From Mytilisepta virgata (lineage: Eukaryota; Mollusca; Bivalvia; Mytilida; Mytilidae), in NCBI GenBank assembly GCA_028015205.1, contig CM051512.1:5764755-5828754 (forward strand): 64,000 nucleotides of DNA, written 5' to 3'. Positions 1 through 9,509 of the stretch are shown piece after piece. How positions within the stretch are numbered: the stretch's first letter is position 1; each line of letters starts with the position of its first letter. The notes under the pieces were generated by a model, which saw only the letters and a program-made list of their open reading frames with translations, made no database searches and was not told the origin of the DNA. The position numbers and the translations under genes are program-made.

Positions 1-2781
1 TGATACTACGAACAGCAAGAGGAACTACGTCATCAACATCTGTCTCAAATCTTTCCCAGTTTCTTTGGGCTCGGGTGCAATATGCACATCCACCACAAGG
101 TAGTGATTGCAAAGTTGCTCCTGCATAATAACAATCACACTTTTGCATTTCATCTGGACGTCTAGAAAGTCCATCTACATTACCATGTTTCTTTCCAGCT
201 CTATGCTGAACAACCATATCATATTCTGACAGGGCCTCTAACCAACGGGCTAATTGACCTTCTATTGTTTTGAAGCGTAGTAACCATGTTAAGCTGTTGT
301 GGTCAGTTCTTACCACGAATTGGTTTCCTAATAGATAATTCCTAAACTGTTTGGTAAATGTTACTACTGCCAAAAGCTCTTTTCTGGTGGTACAATATCT
401 CCTTTGTGCAGGTGTTAATACCTTACTGGCGTAGCAAATTACATATTCTTTTCCGTTGTGTACTTGAATCAGTTCAGCGCCTATGGTGTCATTTGATGCA
501 TCCGTGTCGAGAATAAAGGGGTCGTCAGGATAAGGATAGGCTAAGGTGGCTGAATTTAGTAATGCTTTTTGAATGGTTTGAAATGCTTCTTGATGTTCTT
601 TTTCCCAATGAAAGGTACCCTTCTTCTTAGTCGTTTCATACAGTGGAGCAGCTAATTTTGCATAGTCTTTTATATGTTCGCGGTGGTAATTGGCGAAGCC
701 CAAAAATGATTGAACGTCTCTTTTGCGTTTTGGTACTGGCCATTTCATAATGGTTTCTTTGTTTTCTGGATTGATTGACACACCATGTTCATTAACGAGT
801 TTGCCTAAAAATAATACTTCAGTCTGAAAAAACGAGCATTTCTTCGGTTTTAATTTTAAGTTGTTGTCTCTAAATCTTTGTAGGACTTTTTTAAGGTTTT
901 CTAGATGGTTTTGAAAACTGTTTCCTAATACTATAACATCGTCAAGGTACGCTAAACATTCTTTCCAGGTTAAGCCTGTCAGAATTAGCTGGATCATGCG
1001 TTGAAAAAATGCTGGGGAGTTGCAGAGTCCGAAACTGAGTCTTATATGTTCAAATAAGCCATATTTGGTCACAAATGCAGTTTTATGTCGATCGTTCTCA
1101 TGAATTTCGGCCTGATAATAACCGGAGGCCATGTCGAGGCACGAGAAAAATTGTGAGCCTCGAAGAGTGTCGATACAGGACTCGATTCGTGGCAATGGAA
1201 ACGCATCTTTCCGGGTACAATCGTTTAACTTTCTGTAATCAATGCAGTATCTTAGCTTACCATCTCGTTTCCTTACTAGTACAGGTGCAGCAGCCCATTC
1301 AGAACTAGAAGGTTGAATTATCCCTTTGTCTAATAATTGTTGAATATGTTTCTCTTCCTCATCTTCGAAACCAAATGGGGTTCTTCGCATTTTTTCTCTA
1401 ACAGGTGTTGCATTTCCAGTATCAATCCTGTGCTTGATCTTAGTAAAGTGGCCAATGTCAAAATCATCTTTGGCAAATGTGTCCTGAAACTCTATCAGTA
1501 ATTTTGCTACTTCAGTTGCTTGTGTTGAAGTTAAATGTTGAATTGATCTTTCATACAAATCTTGAAGATGTGATTGTAATTGTTTTGAAGTTGAACTTTC
1601 TTGATTAATATTTGTTTCCTCTAGTGTCACTTGACGAACTTCTTTCTCATTTTGAATATTGTCCTGGATAATATGGTCTATTTCCATTGCTGTCCCTAGC
1701 TCTGTGTCTCTTTTCAAGTAAATATGTTTGTCTGTAAAATTCTTTAAAGTAATTGGTACTGTCTTGCTGTTTTCAGCTAATATATACGGCATGACAAGTC
1801 CATTTAATGATTTTGAAGGTTGAATAATTAGCTCTCCATTAAGTTCTCCAAACAACTTTGCTGGTAACTGTACTGTTGATTTAGGTTCAACGACCAATTT
1901 CTTTTCTAATTTCACTCGGCATACTTTCGTAGATTTCTCATTATTACTGAAGGCATTTATTGGAATTCTGTCCTTCCCAATCGTGATGGAATAATCATTA
2001 AGATTGACGACTGCATGCAAGTATTGTAAAAAGTCAAGTCCAAGTATAAGATTATCCGTAATATTAGCAACTATTACTCTCCATTTTGTCTCTGTTTTCC
2101 CTATCTTAAAGTGAAGCTTCCCAATATCATAAGCTTCAATGGAGCTACCACTTCCGGCGCCTTTTAATGCTACAGGTTTGAAGGAAGCGATGGAAATCTC
2201 CAACATTTCAGCTAAGGTTTTACTTAAAACTGTAACTTGTGCAGCTGTGTCCACTATTGCTTCTATTTTAATTCCATTTACTTCAACCTGAACTCCCAAA
2301 TTAACATTTCTTTGGTCATTTTCATCATATAGGGATACTTCCTGTACTTTAATATCTGCGATATGTTGTTCAGTTTCTCTCTTTTTGTTGTTGTTTTGTT
2401 CATAGGGGCCAGCACTCCTGGCACATCCTATGGATTTTACTGGCTCATTTTCTGATGTTTGTTCAAACTTTACGGGCTGTATGTTTGATGATTCTCCCCG
2501 GTTTGTGTGCTGCTTGTCCGTTTCCTTCAATTCCTGATGATTCTCTGTACTATCTTGTTCGTGGGGGTCAGCGAACCTGGCACATCCCATGAACTTTGAA
2601 TAAGGCTTCACTTCTGGCTCTTCCTGTGTATTTTTGACTTGTTCATGAGGGTCAGAGCATCTGGCACTTCCCATGAACGAAGTCAAAAGTTGATCTCTGT
2701 TGATGTTAGGTTTGGGTGGTGGTCGACCATATGCTGGTGGGATTGAAGATTGGTCGTCATCTTCAATCCTTATTCGTTTAA
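1..2781 (-). CDS. pol: Ty3/gypsy retrotransposon pol (protease, reverse transcriptase, RNase H), cut by the window edge
   Basis: Read on the minus strand in the -1 frame relative to gag, this stays open from the gag-pol slip site to the window edge (read by eye, no stop noticed). A linker with three copies of a short peptide (MG-C/S-AR..DPHEQ type, 2398-2680) comes first. An aspartic protease follows, with active site DTA (about 2243-2262) rather than the usual DTG/DSG. The reverse transcriptase has its YLDD catalytic box at 938-949. RNase H has DTDASND at 488-508 and TDHNSLTWL near 270-305, followed by a Cys-rich linker (75-180). Integrase and the 3' LTR would lie left of the window. It would be made as a Gag-Pol fusion and copies element RNA into DNA in the particle. 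Order PR-RT-RH and the YLDD box fit Ty3/gypsy. No AUG is needed, because expression depends on the frameshift. Confidence 0.9.
2398..2435 (-). promoter_or_regulatory. Conserved RNA hairpin, copy P3, inside pol
   Basis: In sense (minus) orientation the core is GTGCCAG-GAGT-GCTGGCC (2407-2424). An outer stem CATAGG/CCTATG brackets an internal loop (ATGTGC opposite GCC) and an inner CAG/CTG stem. It is the most diverged of seven copies, with GCC instead of ACC on the 3' side. Confidence 0.6.
2557..2594 (-). promoter_or_regulatory. Conserved RNA hairpin, copy P1, inside pol
   Basis: The core is GTGCCAG-GTTC-GCTGACC (2566-2583). The outer stem GTTCATGGG pairs with CCCACGAAC with one A-C mismatch. 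The internal loop is ATGTGC opposite ACC, the same asymmetric loop as in the leader copies. Confidence 0.65.
2642..2677 (-). promoter_or_regulatory. Conserved RNA hairpin, copy P2, inside pol
   Basis: The core is GTGCCAG-ATGC-TCTGACC (2650-2667). The outer stem TTCATGGG pairs with CTCATGAA over 8 bp including one G-U that only works in the sense RNA. The inner stem is CAG/CTG with a 5-nt loop. Confidence 0.65.
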
Positions 2782-2782
2782 A
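2740..2782 (-). promoter_or_regulatory. Programmed -1 ribosomal frameshift signal at the gag-pol junction
   Basis: On the minus strand the gag codons AAT TTA AAC GAA TAA contain the heptamer T TTA AAC (plus 2776-2782), the classic X XXY YYZ slip sequence. After a 6-nt spacer (2770-2775, GAA plus the stop TAA) comes a perfect 11-bp stem (GGATTGAAGAT paired with ATCTTCAATCC, plus 2759-2769 and 2740-2750) with an 8-nt loop. pol lies exactly in the -1 frame. Heptamer, spacer, stem and reading frame all agree, so this is very probably how Gag-Pol is made. A pseudoknot with downstream bases was not assessed. Confidence 0.9.
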
Positions 2783-4857
2783 TTGTCCTTGTTTTTAGTT
2801 GGTGAAGCCAATCGGCTTGACCTCACTGGCGAAAACTGTTTACGAGGACATCGGGAAGCAAAATGTCCTTCCTCATTACAATGAAAACATCTTAATGGTT
2901 CATTTGACCTTACAGGACTACGACTAGGTGACCTCGAACCTGTTCGCTTTGTTGTTAATATGTTCAAAATCTTAGAGATGTCTGTTTTCATACCTCCCAT
3001 CTCACCTTTTATAGATGACACTTCCTTTTCCACTTTCACTTCTAGCTGTTCCAGTCTTTGTGACATGGATGGTTTACTTGGGCTACCTGGACTATTGGAT
3101 AAACTACTTCTTGCAGGTAATCTTCTTACTGCCCTTACTTCATATGCTGTATCTGTTTCTGTGTCATCAGCATCTTCTTCAAAGGTGACCCTCTTTAATT
3201 CTGGTTTTCTGCCAAGTACTACTCTTTGGTTATGGATTGTGCTTTTCACACATTGAACTGCTTCATCCATAGTTGGTGGATTTTTCTCCATGGCAAACAG
3301 GACCGCCTTTTTGTCACTACATCCTTTCATAAATGCATCTACGGCTATTGTCTCTACCACTGCTTCAGGTGCATTTAGGTATCCATCTGTTGCCATCTCT
3401 TGTACCCTCTCTGCGAATTCTTCTAGGGTCTCATCAAAATTTTGTCTGACATCTTGTAGTTGACGTCGGATGGTGTAAGGCAAATCTTTGTTTCCGAATC
3501 GCTGGTTCATTTTTTCAACAAGCTGTCTCCAATTATTCTGGACCGAAGGTGGCCTTGTGCTATAGAATTTTGTTGCCTTTTCTCGGAGACACTCTATGAG
3601 TTTATCCAGCCTTGTCGCATCACTCCAATTGTACTTATTTGCAATATGGAGGAACTGCATATAGTATGCTTTCCAGTCACTTTTTCCATCAAAAGTTGGT
3701 AGTTTTGGGGGTGTCGGGCCTTGAGAATATCTATTTTCTGCAGATGTTACTTCATTCTTGGTGGACTTTGTACTAGTAGTTGAAGCTCCAGATTCTTCTG
3801 TTTTGGTGAACTTTGTACTAGTAGTTGATGCTCCAGATTCTTCTGTTTTGTCATCTTTATTACTGGCTTTTGGTGTTGACGTGTTCAATTTGTGTGTTTC
3901 TGTAGACATCTGAGTAGTAGTTAAATTTATAGGTGATTTCTCTTTTTCTTTGGTCTCAGTATTGTAAGGAGAGTCAAACTTAGTTGTTGTTCTTGATCTG
4001 AATATTCCACTTGGCGGTATTATATCCTCTATCTTCTTAGCTACAGTTTTTTGTTTTAACTCCTCTCTTAGTAATGACATTTGTCTTGATAATTCTTGGT
4101 GTTGATTAATTAACTTAGCTTCAAGGCTTTTCCTGTTTTTGACTTCTACCTCCAATTCTGCTGACTGTCCAGCTATCTTGGTCATCATCAACTTGTATTC
4201 GTTTTCATACTGTAGATTTTCTGTCCTGAGTCTATCAACATCGCTTTCCTGCTCTTGTAAATGTTTCTGCAAATTTTCCCTATCTATTGCCCATTGACTT
4301 TCTTGCTCCTGTAAGTGTTTTTCCAAATTTTCCCTATCTCTTGCCCATTGAATTTCTTGTTCTTGCAAATGTTTTGTCAAACTTTCAACTTCCCGTTCTT
4401 TCTCCATTTCTTTGTTGATACAAATTTCACATTCTTCTTCTTTGTTTCTTAATTTTTGTTGGTAATCTACAATTGTCTTGTTTAGCTCTCTCTCTGTTTG
4501 GACTTTGGATTGCTCGGCAATGACCCATTTTGTTTTCTGCTCTTCAAGAAGTCTTTTCAGATGTTCAATCTCTTCTTGGGCACGGATTGCTTGTATTTTT
4601 TCCGGAGGTGTTTCTTTTTCTCCCTCTGTGGTAGGGTTTTCGAATATTATGTGACCGGCTGCTACTAGTGGGTCCCATAAAGTGCTTGGAACTCCTTCTA
4701 TTAATTTGACATCTTCAAGAGTGAGTGGACTTCCTTTTGCATTTCTAGCTGTTATTATTGCTTTGGCTCTCACTTCACCAATGTCTCTGATTGTCATTAA
4801 TTCCTCTTTGTTTGCTGTATTTATGTTCACTGGTTTACGACCGGCCATTTTGTACAA
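2770..4857 (-). CDS. gag: Retrotransposon Gag with N-terminal helix-hairpin-helix domain, coiled coil and CCHC zinc knuckle
   Basis: A 695-residue open frame starts at the ATG at 4855-4857. Residues about 10-40 form a ComEA-like helix-hairpin-helix (NINTANKEEL, then IGEVRAKAI), a DNA-binding fold that is unusual for Gag. Residues about 90-290 are a long charged coiled coil with tandem LQEQE.QWA.DRENL units. A Ser/Thr-rich linker with a repeated ESGAST.STK block follows. Residues about 390-560 are the gag capsid-like region (WKAYYMQFLHIA..., FAERVQEMA...). A single CCHC knuckle (CFHCNEEGHFASRC, near residue 657) binds RNA. The frame stops at 2770-2772, five codons after the slip region begins, so most ribosomes should make Gag and some Gag-Pol. 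No frame lesion is seen, so the copy may be young. Confidence 0.93.
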   Translation of the reverse strand: MYKMAGRKPVNINTANKEELMTIRDIGEVRAKAIITARNAKGSPLTLEDVKLIEGVPSTLWDPLVAAGHIIFENPTTEGEKETPPEKIQAIRAQEEIEHLKRLLEEQKTKWVIAEQSKVQTERELNKTIVDYQQKLRNKEEECEICINKEMEKEREVESLTKHLQEQEIQWARDRENLEKHLQEQESQWAIDRENLQKHLQEQESDVDRLRTENLQYENEYKLMMTKIAGQSAELEVEVKNRKSLEAKLINQHQELSRQMSLLREELKQKTVAKKIEDIIPPSGIFRSRTTTKFDSPYNTETKEKEKSPINLTTTQMSTETHKLNTSTPKASNKDDKTEESGASTTSTKFTKTEESGASTTSTKSTKNEVTSAENRYSQGPTPPKLPTFDGKSDWKAYYMQFLHIANKYNWSDATRLDKLIECLREKATKFYSTRPPSVQNNWRQLVEKMNQRFGNKDLPYTIRRQLQDVRQNFDETLEEFAERVQEMATDGYLNAPEAVVETIAVDAFMKGCSDKKAVLFAMEKNPPTMDEAVQCVKSTIHNQRVVLGRKPELKRVTFEEDADDTETDTAYEVRAVRRLPARSSLSNSPGSPSKPSMSQRLEQLEVKVEKEVSSIKGEMGGMKTDISKILNILTTKRTGSRSPSRSPVRSNEPLRCFHCNEEGHFASRCPRKQFSPVRSSRLASPTKNKDNLNE

Positions 4858-5298
4858 ATATTTGTGCGAAAATTCAGCGATTAAATCAAAATAAATTGCC
4901 GAGAAAATTCACGACAGAAAAATAACCGATTCGCTGAAATCGATTTACAACATAGTAATAGTAATGACAATTATAATAAACTGATAATTAAACAACTTTT
5001 GTTTTGTTTGTTTTTTTTTTTTTTTTTAATAATTGAAAATATTACTAATTAACTAAATTTTCAAAGACCAAAATTAATTTTAATCAATTTCAAAAAATTA
5101 ATAAATTATGAAAAAGATTTTCCTTTTAATTTAATTTAACCAACAAATTCTAAATAAATTGTCTAAATTTCAAGAAATTGAATCAAAATAATTTAGACAT
5201 ATTCAAAATTAAATATTAATATTTTAAATATTTTTTTTTTTTATGAAGGCTAATACCAGAAATAAATAATCAATAAATTTATGGGGGTATAAATAAAT

Positions 5299-5346
5299 TT
5301 TATGTAAGACTTAGGTCAGCTCTGCTGGCACGTTAAGCTACATAAA
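5299..5346 (-). promoter_or_regulatory. Conserved RNA hairpin, leader copy 1
   Basis: The sense core AACGTGCCAGC-AGA-GCTGACCT is at 5314-5333. The outer stem is TTTATGTA/TACATAAA, a small bulge, then CTTA/TAAG. The inner stem is CAGC/GCTG with triloop AGA. Confidence 0.75.
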
Positions 5347-5443
5347 TGAAAATCTAAGATAAAAATTGTGAAAATTAAAGTTAAATTCAAAAACAAAAAT
5401 TTAACCAAAAATTGTCAAAAATTTATTTTGTAAATAAATAAAA

Positions 5444-5481
5444 TTATATCTAGGTCAGCTCAGCTGGCACGTTAGACATAA
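5444..5481 (-). promoter_or_regulatory. Conserved RNA hairpin, leader copy 2
   Basis: Core at 5453-5470. The outer stem TTATGTCTA pairs with TAGATATAA over 9 bp with one G-U in the sense RNA. Internal loop ACGTGC opposite ACC, inner stem CAGC/GCTG, triloop TGA. Confidence 0.75.
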
Positions 5482-5604
5482 CTCACTGAAAAAAAAATAC
5501 AAAAGAAAAATTGTATTAATAAATAGATAAATAAATTATAAAAAATAAATATAATTTATTTAACCTTAAATATGAAATAAATATATAAAAAATGTAATGT
5601 GTGT

Positions 5605-5640
5605 TATACTTAGGTCAGCGCGGCTGGCACGTTAAGCATA
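5605..5640 (-). promoter_or_regulatory. Conserved RNA hairpin, leader copy 3
   Basis: Core at 5613-5630. The outer stem TATGCTTA pairs with TAAGTATA over 8 bp with one G-U. Internal loop ACGTGC opposite ACC, inner stem CAGC/GCTG, triloop CGC. Confidence 0.75.
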
Positions 5641-5721
5641 ACCTAGTAAAAATTGAAAAAAGAATAAATAAGGGGCTAGTAAATGAAATTAACCTTGAAC
5701 AAAAATAAATGACCTAAATTT

Positions 5722-5759
5722 TTGAATCCAGGTCAGCTCTGCTGGCACGTTGGACTCAA
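5722..5759 (-). promoter_or_regulatory. Conserved RNA hairpin, leader copy 4
   Basis: Core at 5731-5748. The outer stem TTGAGTCCA pairs with TGGATTCAA over 9 bp with one G-U, although its sequence is unlike that of copies 1-3. Internal loop ACGTGC opposite ACC, inner stem CAGC/GCTG, triloop AGA. Confidence 0.75.
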
Positions 5760-6315
5760 AAATCAATAAATATGTAGATTAGCCTATGAGTTACTAGTGC
5801 ACGGACATGACGGGCACTATATGATATGCATATGACCTTTGACTAGATTTGTGATCAATGTTAAACTATTGTATACTTGCTTTGTACATGTAGTTGCTGC
5901 AAATACACAAATATTGTAAATTTGTGCAAGTATACTTATAAATTACACATATTTATATGACATATGTGTAAACTGAGATGCATATCTATTGTAATTCACT
6001 CAAATAATATATTATCTATCACCTGAGTACTAAGTCAAAATGCAGCACCTGAATGTTCTGCAAACTCAAGTGAAAATTTTGAAAAATTTTTGTGTAGCTT
6101 TCAAAATGTTAAAAGTGTATGTAAATATTTACTTGCAATGTTTATTTGTTGTTTTTAAGTGTAATGTAGGTCAGGGAACGCGAGAAATAAGCGAAACAAA
6201 TTTGACTATTTGACCCGCGTGGTTCATTGAATATCCAATATGGCGGCAAATTGAAAATTTTGACGCCAACAAATTTCGTCAAAAATAAACAAAATTTGAC
6301 ATCAGATGTATAATT

Positions 6316-6336
6316 TTTACACCTGACACCAATGTC
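6316..6336 (-). other. Putative end of the 5' LTR and primer binding site
   Basis: On the minus strand a possible LTR 3' end, GCGACA, is followed by one base and TGGTGTCAGGTG, which has the TGG start expected of a site complementary to a tRNA CCA end. The LTR body would then lie at about 6332-6520. The second LTR is outside the window, so neither boundary nor target duplication can be checked. Placement is inference. Confidence 0.35.
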
Positions 6337-6525
6337 GCGTTCGCGTGGGCCAAGGGTGACACATGACAATTACCTTATAACAGTCGTTGTCAGGTTGGTG
6401 ACTTCAAGTGGACGACGAACGCTCAACGAAGGAATCGACGTGTTTCTTGCTTGGAATCTCGACTTGAAGTGCCTCGTTTTCCGTCAGGGAATTGTGGGTA
6501 ATTTCCGGTGTAGCCTTCTCCTAGT

Positions 6526-7014
6526 ATGGAGCACCGCCAGGTCTACGACAGTATTATTGAAGAGATTGCACATAAAGAAATTCTACAAAAACCTAAATTT
6601 GTAACAGATTGCTGGAAAATTGTGTTTAAAGATAGATTCAAGTTGAATGGTGAAACCATTTCCAAAATTTATGAAGATATGTGCCCTACAGTCGGAAAGG
6701 TTCTGAAAGCATTGAGTTTCCCTGATTCCCTTGATCTTAAGGAACAGTTGACAGCAGGTTATCTCAAAAAATTCATAAAGAGTCTAGATGAGAAAGATGT
6801 TCAAAATTTCTTGAGGTTTTGCACAGGTGCTAATCTGAGTTGTGAGAAGATTAATGTAGAATTTACAAGGCTTTCTGGATTCCTAAGGCGTCCAACCTCC
6901 CAAACTTGTGGTAATATCCTTTATCTGTCATCTAGTTATGAGTCAGTTACAGAATTAAGGGAGGAATTTATCAACATATTCAAAGGAAGCATCTGGGAGA
7001 TGGATTACATATAA
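6526..7014 (+). CDS. HECT ubiquitin-ligase C-lobe-like protein or last exon
   Basis: An open frame of 162 residues. The C-terminal half (LRFCTGAN..., I.VEF, RRPTSQTCGNILYLSSSYES...) follows the end of HECT E3 domains, where the Cys of a TC motif takes ubiquitin from E2; TCG near residue 127 would be that Cys. The N-terminal half is helical and I do not recognise it. A HECT domain is about 350 residues, so this is only the C-lobe. Bases CTCCTAG just before the ATG could be a splice acceptor, so this may be the last exon of a gene whose other exons were displaced by the neighbouring retrotransposon, or a fragment carried by another element. No lesion is visible. Catalysis without the E2-binding N-lobe is unlikely. 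Confidence 0.6.
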   Translation: MEHRQVYDSIIEEIAHKEILQKPKFVTDCWKIVFKDRFKLNGETISKIYEDMCPTVGKVLKALSFPDSLDLKEQLTAGYLKKFIKSLDEKDVQNFLRFCTGANLSCEKINVEFTRLSGFLRRPTSQTCGNILYLSSSYESVTELREEFINIFKGSIWEMDYI

Positions 7015-7084
7015 ACATTAATCTTTATATAGATATATGATTAAGAATTTGACATTTTGAAAAATTGGATTTGTTTTTTCTTAA

Positions 7085-7510
7085 AAATTCAGAATAAGAA
7101 CCAAATTATCATTGTTTTCATTGCTTTAAATGCAGTAAGCAGAGTGCAGCTCATAAACTTTATTCATTTATTCTGTAATTAGAAGAGGTACAATTACAGT
7201 AATTTTTATTTTGTTTTTATGCAATAAGTATAGTGTTTACTATATGTCATACACTTTGTATGGTTGTTGCTTAAATGTTTGTTGTTGTTCTTACGTGGCA
7301 AATATATGCCTTTTGGAGATTACATCTTTTTAAATTCAAAATAAGAGTCAAATTATCATTGTTTTCATTGCTTCAAATAATTTTACATGCAGTAAGCAGA
7401 GTACAGCTCATAAACTTTATTCATTTGTTCCTTAATTAGAAGAGGTACAGTTACTGTAGTAGTTAGTATAATTTTTATTTTGTTTTTATGCAGTAAGCAT
7501 AGTATGTGGG
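7085..7510. repeat. Tandem duplication, unit about 245 bp, two copies
   Basis: Blocks at about 7085-7240 and 7330-7510 share long stretches (CAAATTATCATTGTTTTCAT, CAGCTCATAAACTTTATTCA, AATTAGAAGAGGTAC). Similarity continues into the following bases (GGTTGTTGCTTAAA / GGTCGTTGCTTAAA). It lies just 3' of the HECT-like frame and may be part of its 3' UTR. Confidence 0.7.
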
Positions 7511-8136
7511 TAATTTACTTTGAATGGTCGTTGCTTAAAAATAATAACTTTTCTGTTGTTGTTCTAATATTGCATTAGCAAGAAGATCTAATGAAGAATC
7601 CTGTGAGTCATGCCATTACTTGGCATTTGTCGGTCAGTGCTATAAATTGTAACAGTTTTATCGTCTCTGAATCAGCTCTGACACAGAAATTGTAGGAGTA
7701 AACTTTTAATCGAATGTGGATATCTTTATTAACATGTCAGTTAGTAGCCTGACTTTTGATATGGGCTCAAAGCTTTTGATTGAATGGCACATTTTTATAC
7801 TATGCCACATACACTAGCAGGATATTATGTGATACCATTCGTCATGTTATGGTCCCGTCCGTCTGTCCTTTCCCCGGTGATTTTCAGACATAAACTTGAG
7901 AACCAATGATAAAACGAATTCTTCAAACCTGGTATAAAGGTTTATGACCATAAAATACAGATCAAGTTCAATTTTATTTTCGATCATATTTTCATGAATT
8001 TTGGGTCTAGAGTAATGGCCCTTGACTAGATGAAAGTATTTATGTACATGTACACATCCAAGGTATCATTGTATATGAAAGTAATCACATGTCCGGGGGT
8101 ATTATAATTTATTTCATATCCCATTGGATGCCTTTT
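7511..8136. other. Intergenic, no gene seen
   Basis: AT-rich sequence with no convincing coding frame; 7840-8000 resembles degenerate AGCTCACC-family sequence (GTCCGTCTGTCC, 'TTTCATGAATTTTGG'). Confidence 0.4.
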
Positions 8137-8850
8137 TAGCTCACCTGTCCTAAAAGGACATGTGAGCTTTTGTCATCACTTTGCATCCGTCGTCCGTCCG
8201 TCAGTAAACTTTTACATTTTTATCTTCTCCTCTGAAACCCCTGGACCTATTGTACTGAAACTTGGCCTGAAGCTTCCCTGGAAGGTCCTTTACAAAGTAT
8301 GCATAAATCATCCCGGTCCGTGAAACAAAATGGCCGCCATTAGCATTTACATGTTCTGATTGGTCCAAATTTAAAACTTCTTCTCCTCTGAAACCGTAAA
8401 GCCAAATGAACTGATTTTTGGTATGGAGTATCTATGGAAAGTCCTTTACAAAATTTTCATAAATCATCCTGGTCCATGAAACAAAATGGCCGCCATGAGC
8501 ATTACATGTTCTGATTTGTTGAAATTTAAAATTTCTTCTCTGAAACCAAAAAAGCCAAATGAACTAAATTTTGGTATGGAGCATCTATGAAAGGTCCTTT
8601 ACAAACTTTGCATAAATTATCATAGTCTGTGAAACAAAATGGCCACCAGAAGCCTTTATATGTTCTCATTGGTCAAATTTTTAAATTCTCCTCTGAAACT
8701 GTTTGGCCAAATGAACTTATATTTGGTATGAAGCATCTATGAAGGTCATTTAAAAAGTTTCTAGAAATCAATCTAGTCCATCAAATCAAATCAAAAGTTT
8801 GTGACTCCCAGGTGAGTGATACAGGCTCAGCCCTCTGAGCCACTTGTTTG
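8137..8850. repeat. AGCTCACC dispersed repeat, full-length-looking copy
   Basis: It starts with TAGCTCACCTGTCC, which folds back on GGACATGTGAGCT, followed by the CCGTCGTCCGTCCGTC stretch. It then has three to four degenerate internal units of about 140 bp (CTCCTCTGAAACC..., 'AATGAACT.ATTTTGGTATG', 'AAAATGGCCGCCAT'). It ends with CAGGTGAGTGATACAGGCTC...GAGCC. I recognise this as a very common bivalve non-autonomous element. It encodes nothing. Confidence 0.75.
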
Positions 8851-8950
8851 ACACACGCACTCAAATCAATTGTCCAACTGCCTTTTCTCATTACACGTGT
8901 ATTTGTATAATAAAATTTTAAAATTATTTTCTCGTTGTTTCAGCCCAATT

Positions 8951-9500
8951 TTAGCTCAGCCAACCTGAATGGTCATATGAGCTATTGCTTACAATGGGCA
9001 TCTGTTGTCTATCCGTCCTCGTCTGTTGTTGTCTCTTATTAGTTTTTGCATATTTAAAAAATCTCCTCTGAAACTATTATCTAATTTAAAGCAAAGTTGA
9101 CATTGATGATCCTTTGACGGCGCCCTTTGACATTCATGTCTATGTCTTCCCATCTTCCCATCCAAGAGAGCCGTCGTAACTAAAAATAGAAAATTGGTAA
9201 AATCGCGTCTTAAAAATTATATCTTCTCAAACTGTTAGGCCAATTCGGCCCTAGCTTTGGTGGATTGGTCCGTAGATGGTCATCTTTCAGAATTGCGATG
9301 GAAGACCCCGGCCCACAAATAAATTGCCGCTGTTAAATAGGAAGTTCACATACAACTAATTTTTTTCTGAAAATGGCAAATTTTACCCGAAGTTTGCATG
9401 GTGGGATGGTTCTAGGTGGTTCACTTTCAGAATTTTCTCCAACCGCTAACCAAGATGGACACAATTACTACCAGAAATCTATGATTACAAAGTTCTCCTC
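8951..9500. repeat. AGCTCACC dispersed repeat, degenerate copy
   Basis: TTTTAGCTCAGCCAACCTG begins a second degenerate member with the GTCTATCCGTCCTCGTC block and internal TCTCCTCTGAAACTA units. Confidence 0.55.
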
Positions 9501-9509
9501 GTTCCCCAC

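Larger units (their letters stand above)
4858..6331 (-). other. Long AT-rich untranslated leader of the retrotransposon
   Basis: About 1.47 kb separates the putative primer binding site from the gag ATG. It has no long sense ORF except an ATG-started 75-codon frame at its 5' end (6142-6369). It contains a homopolymer run (5008-5027) and four spaced copies of a structured motif (5299-5759). Such a length is long for a gypsy leader and leaves room for packaging or translation signals. Confidence 0.6.

Noticed and set aside
1075..1308. Plus-strand ORF of 77 codons
   Set aside because: Antisense to the reverse transcriptase region of pol.
6142..6369. 75-codon minus ORF at the start of the retrotransposon leader
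   Set aside because: It spans the putative LTR end and primer binding site and has no known domain; treated as leader sequence rather than a gene, though an upstream ORF role is possible.
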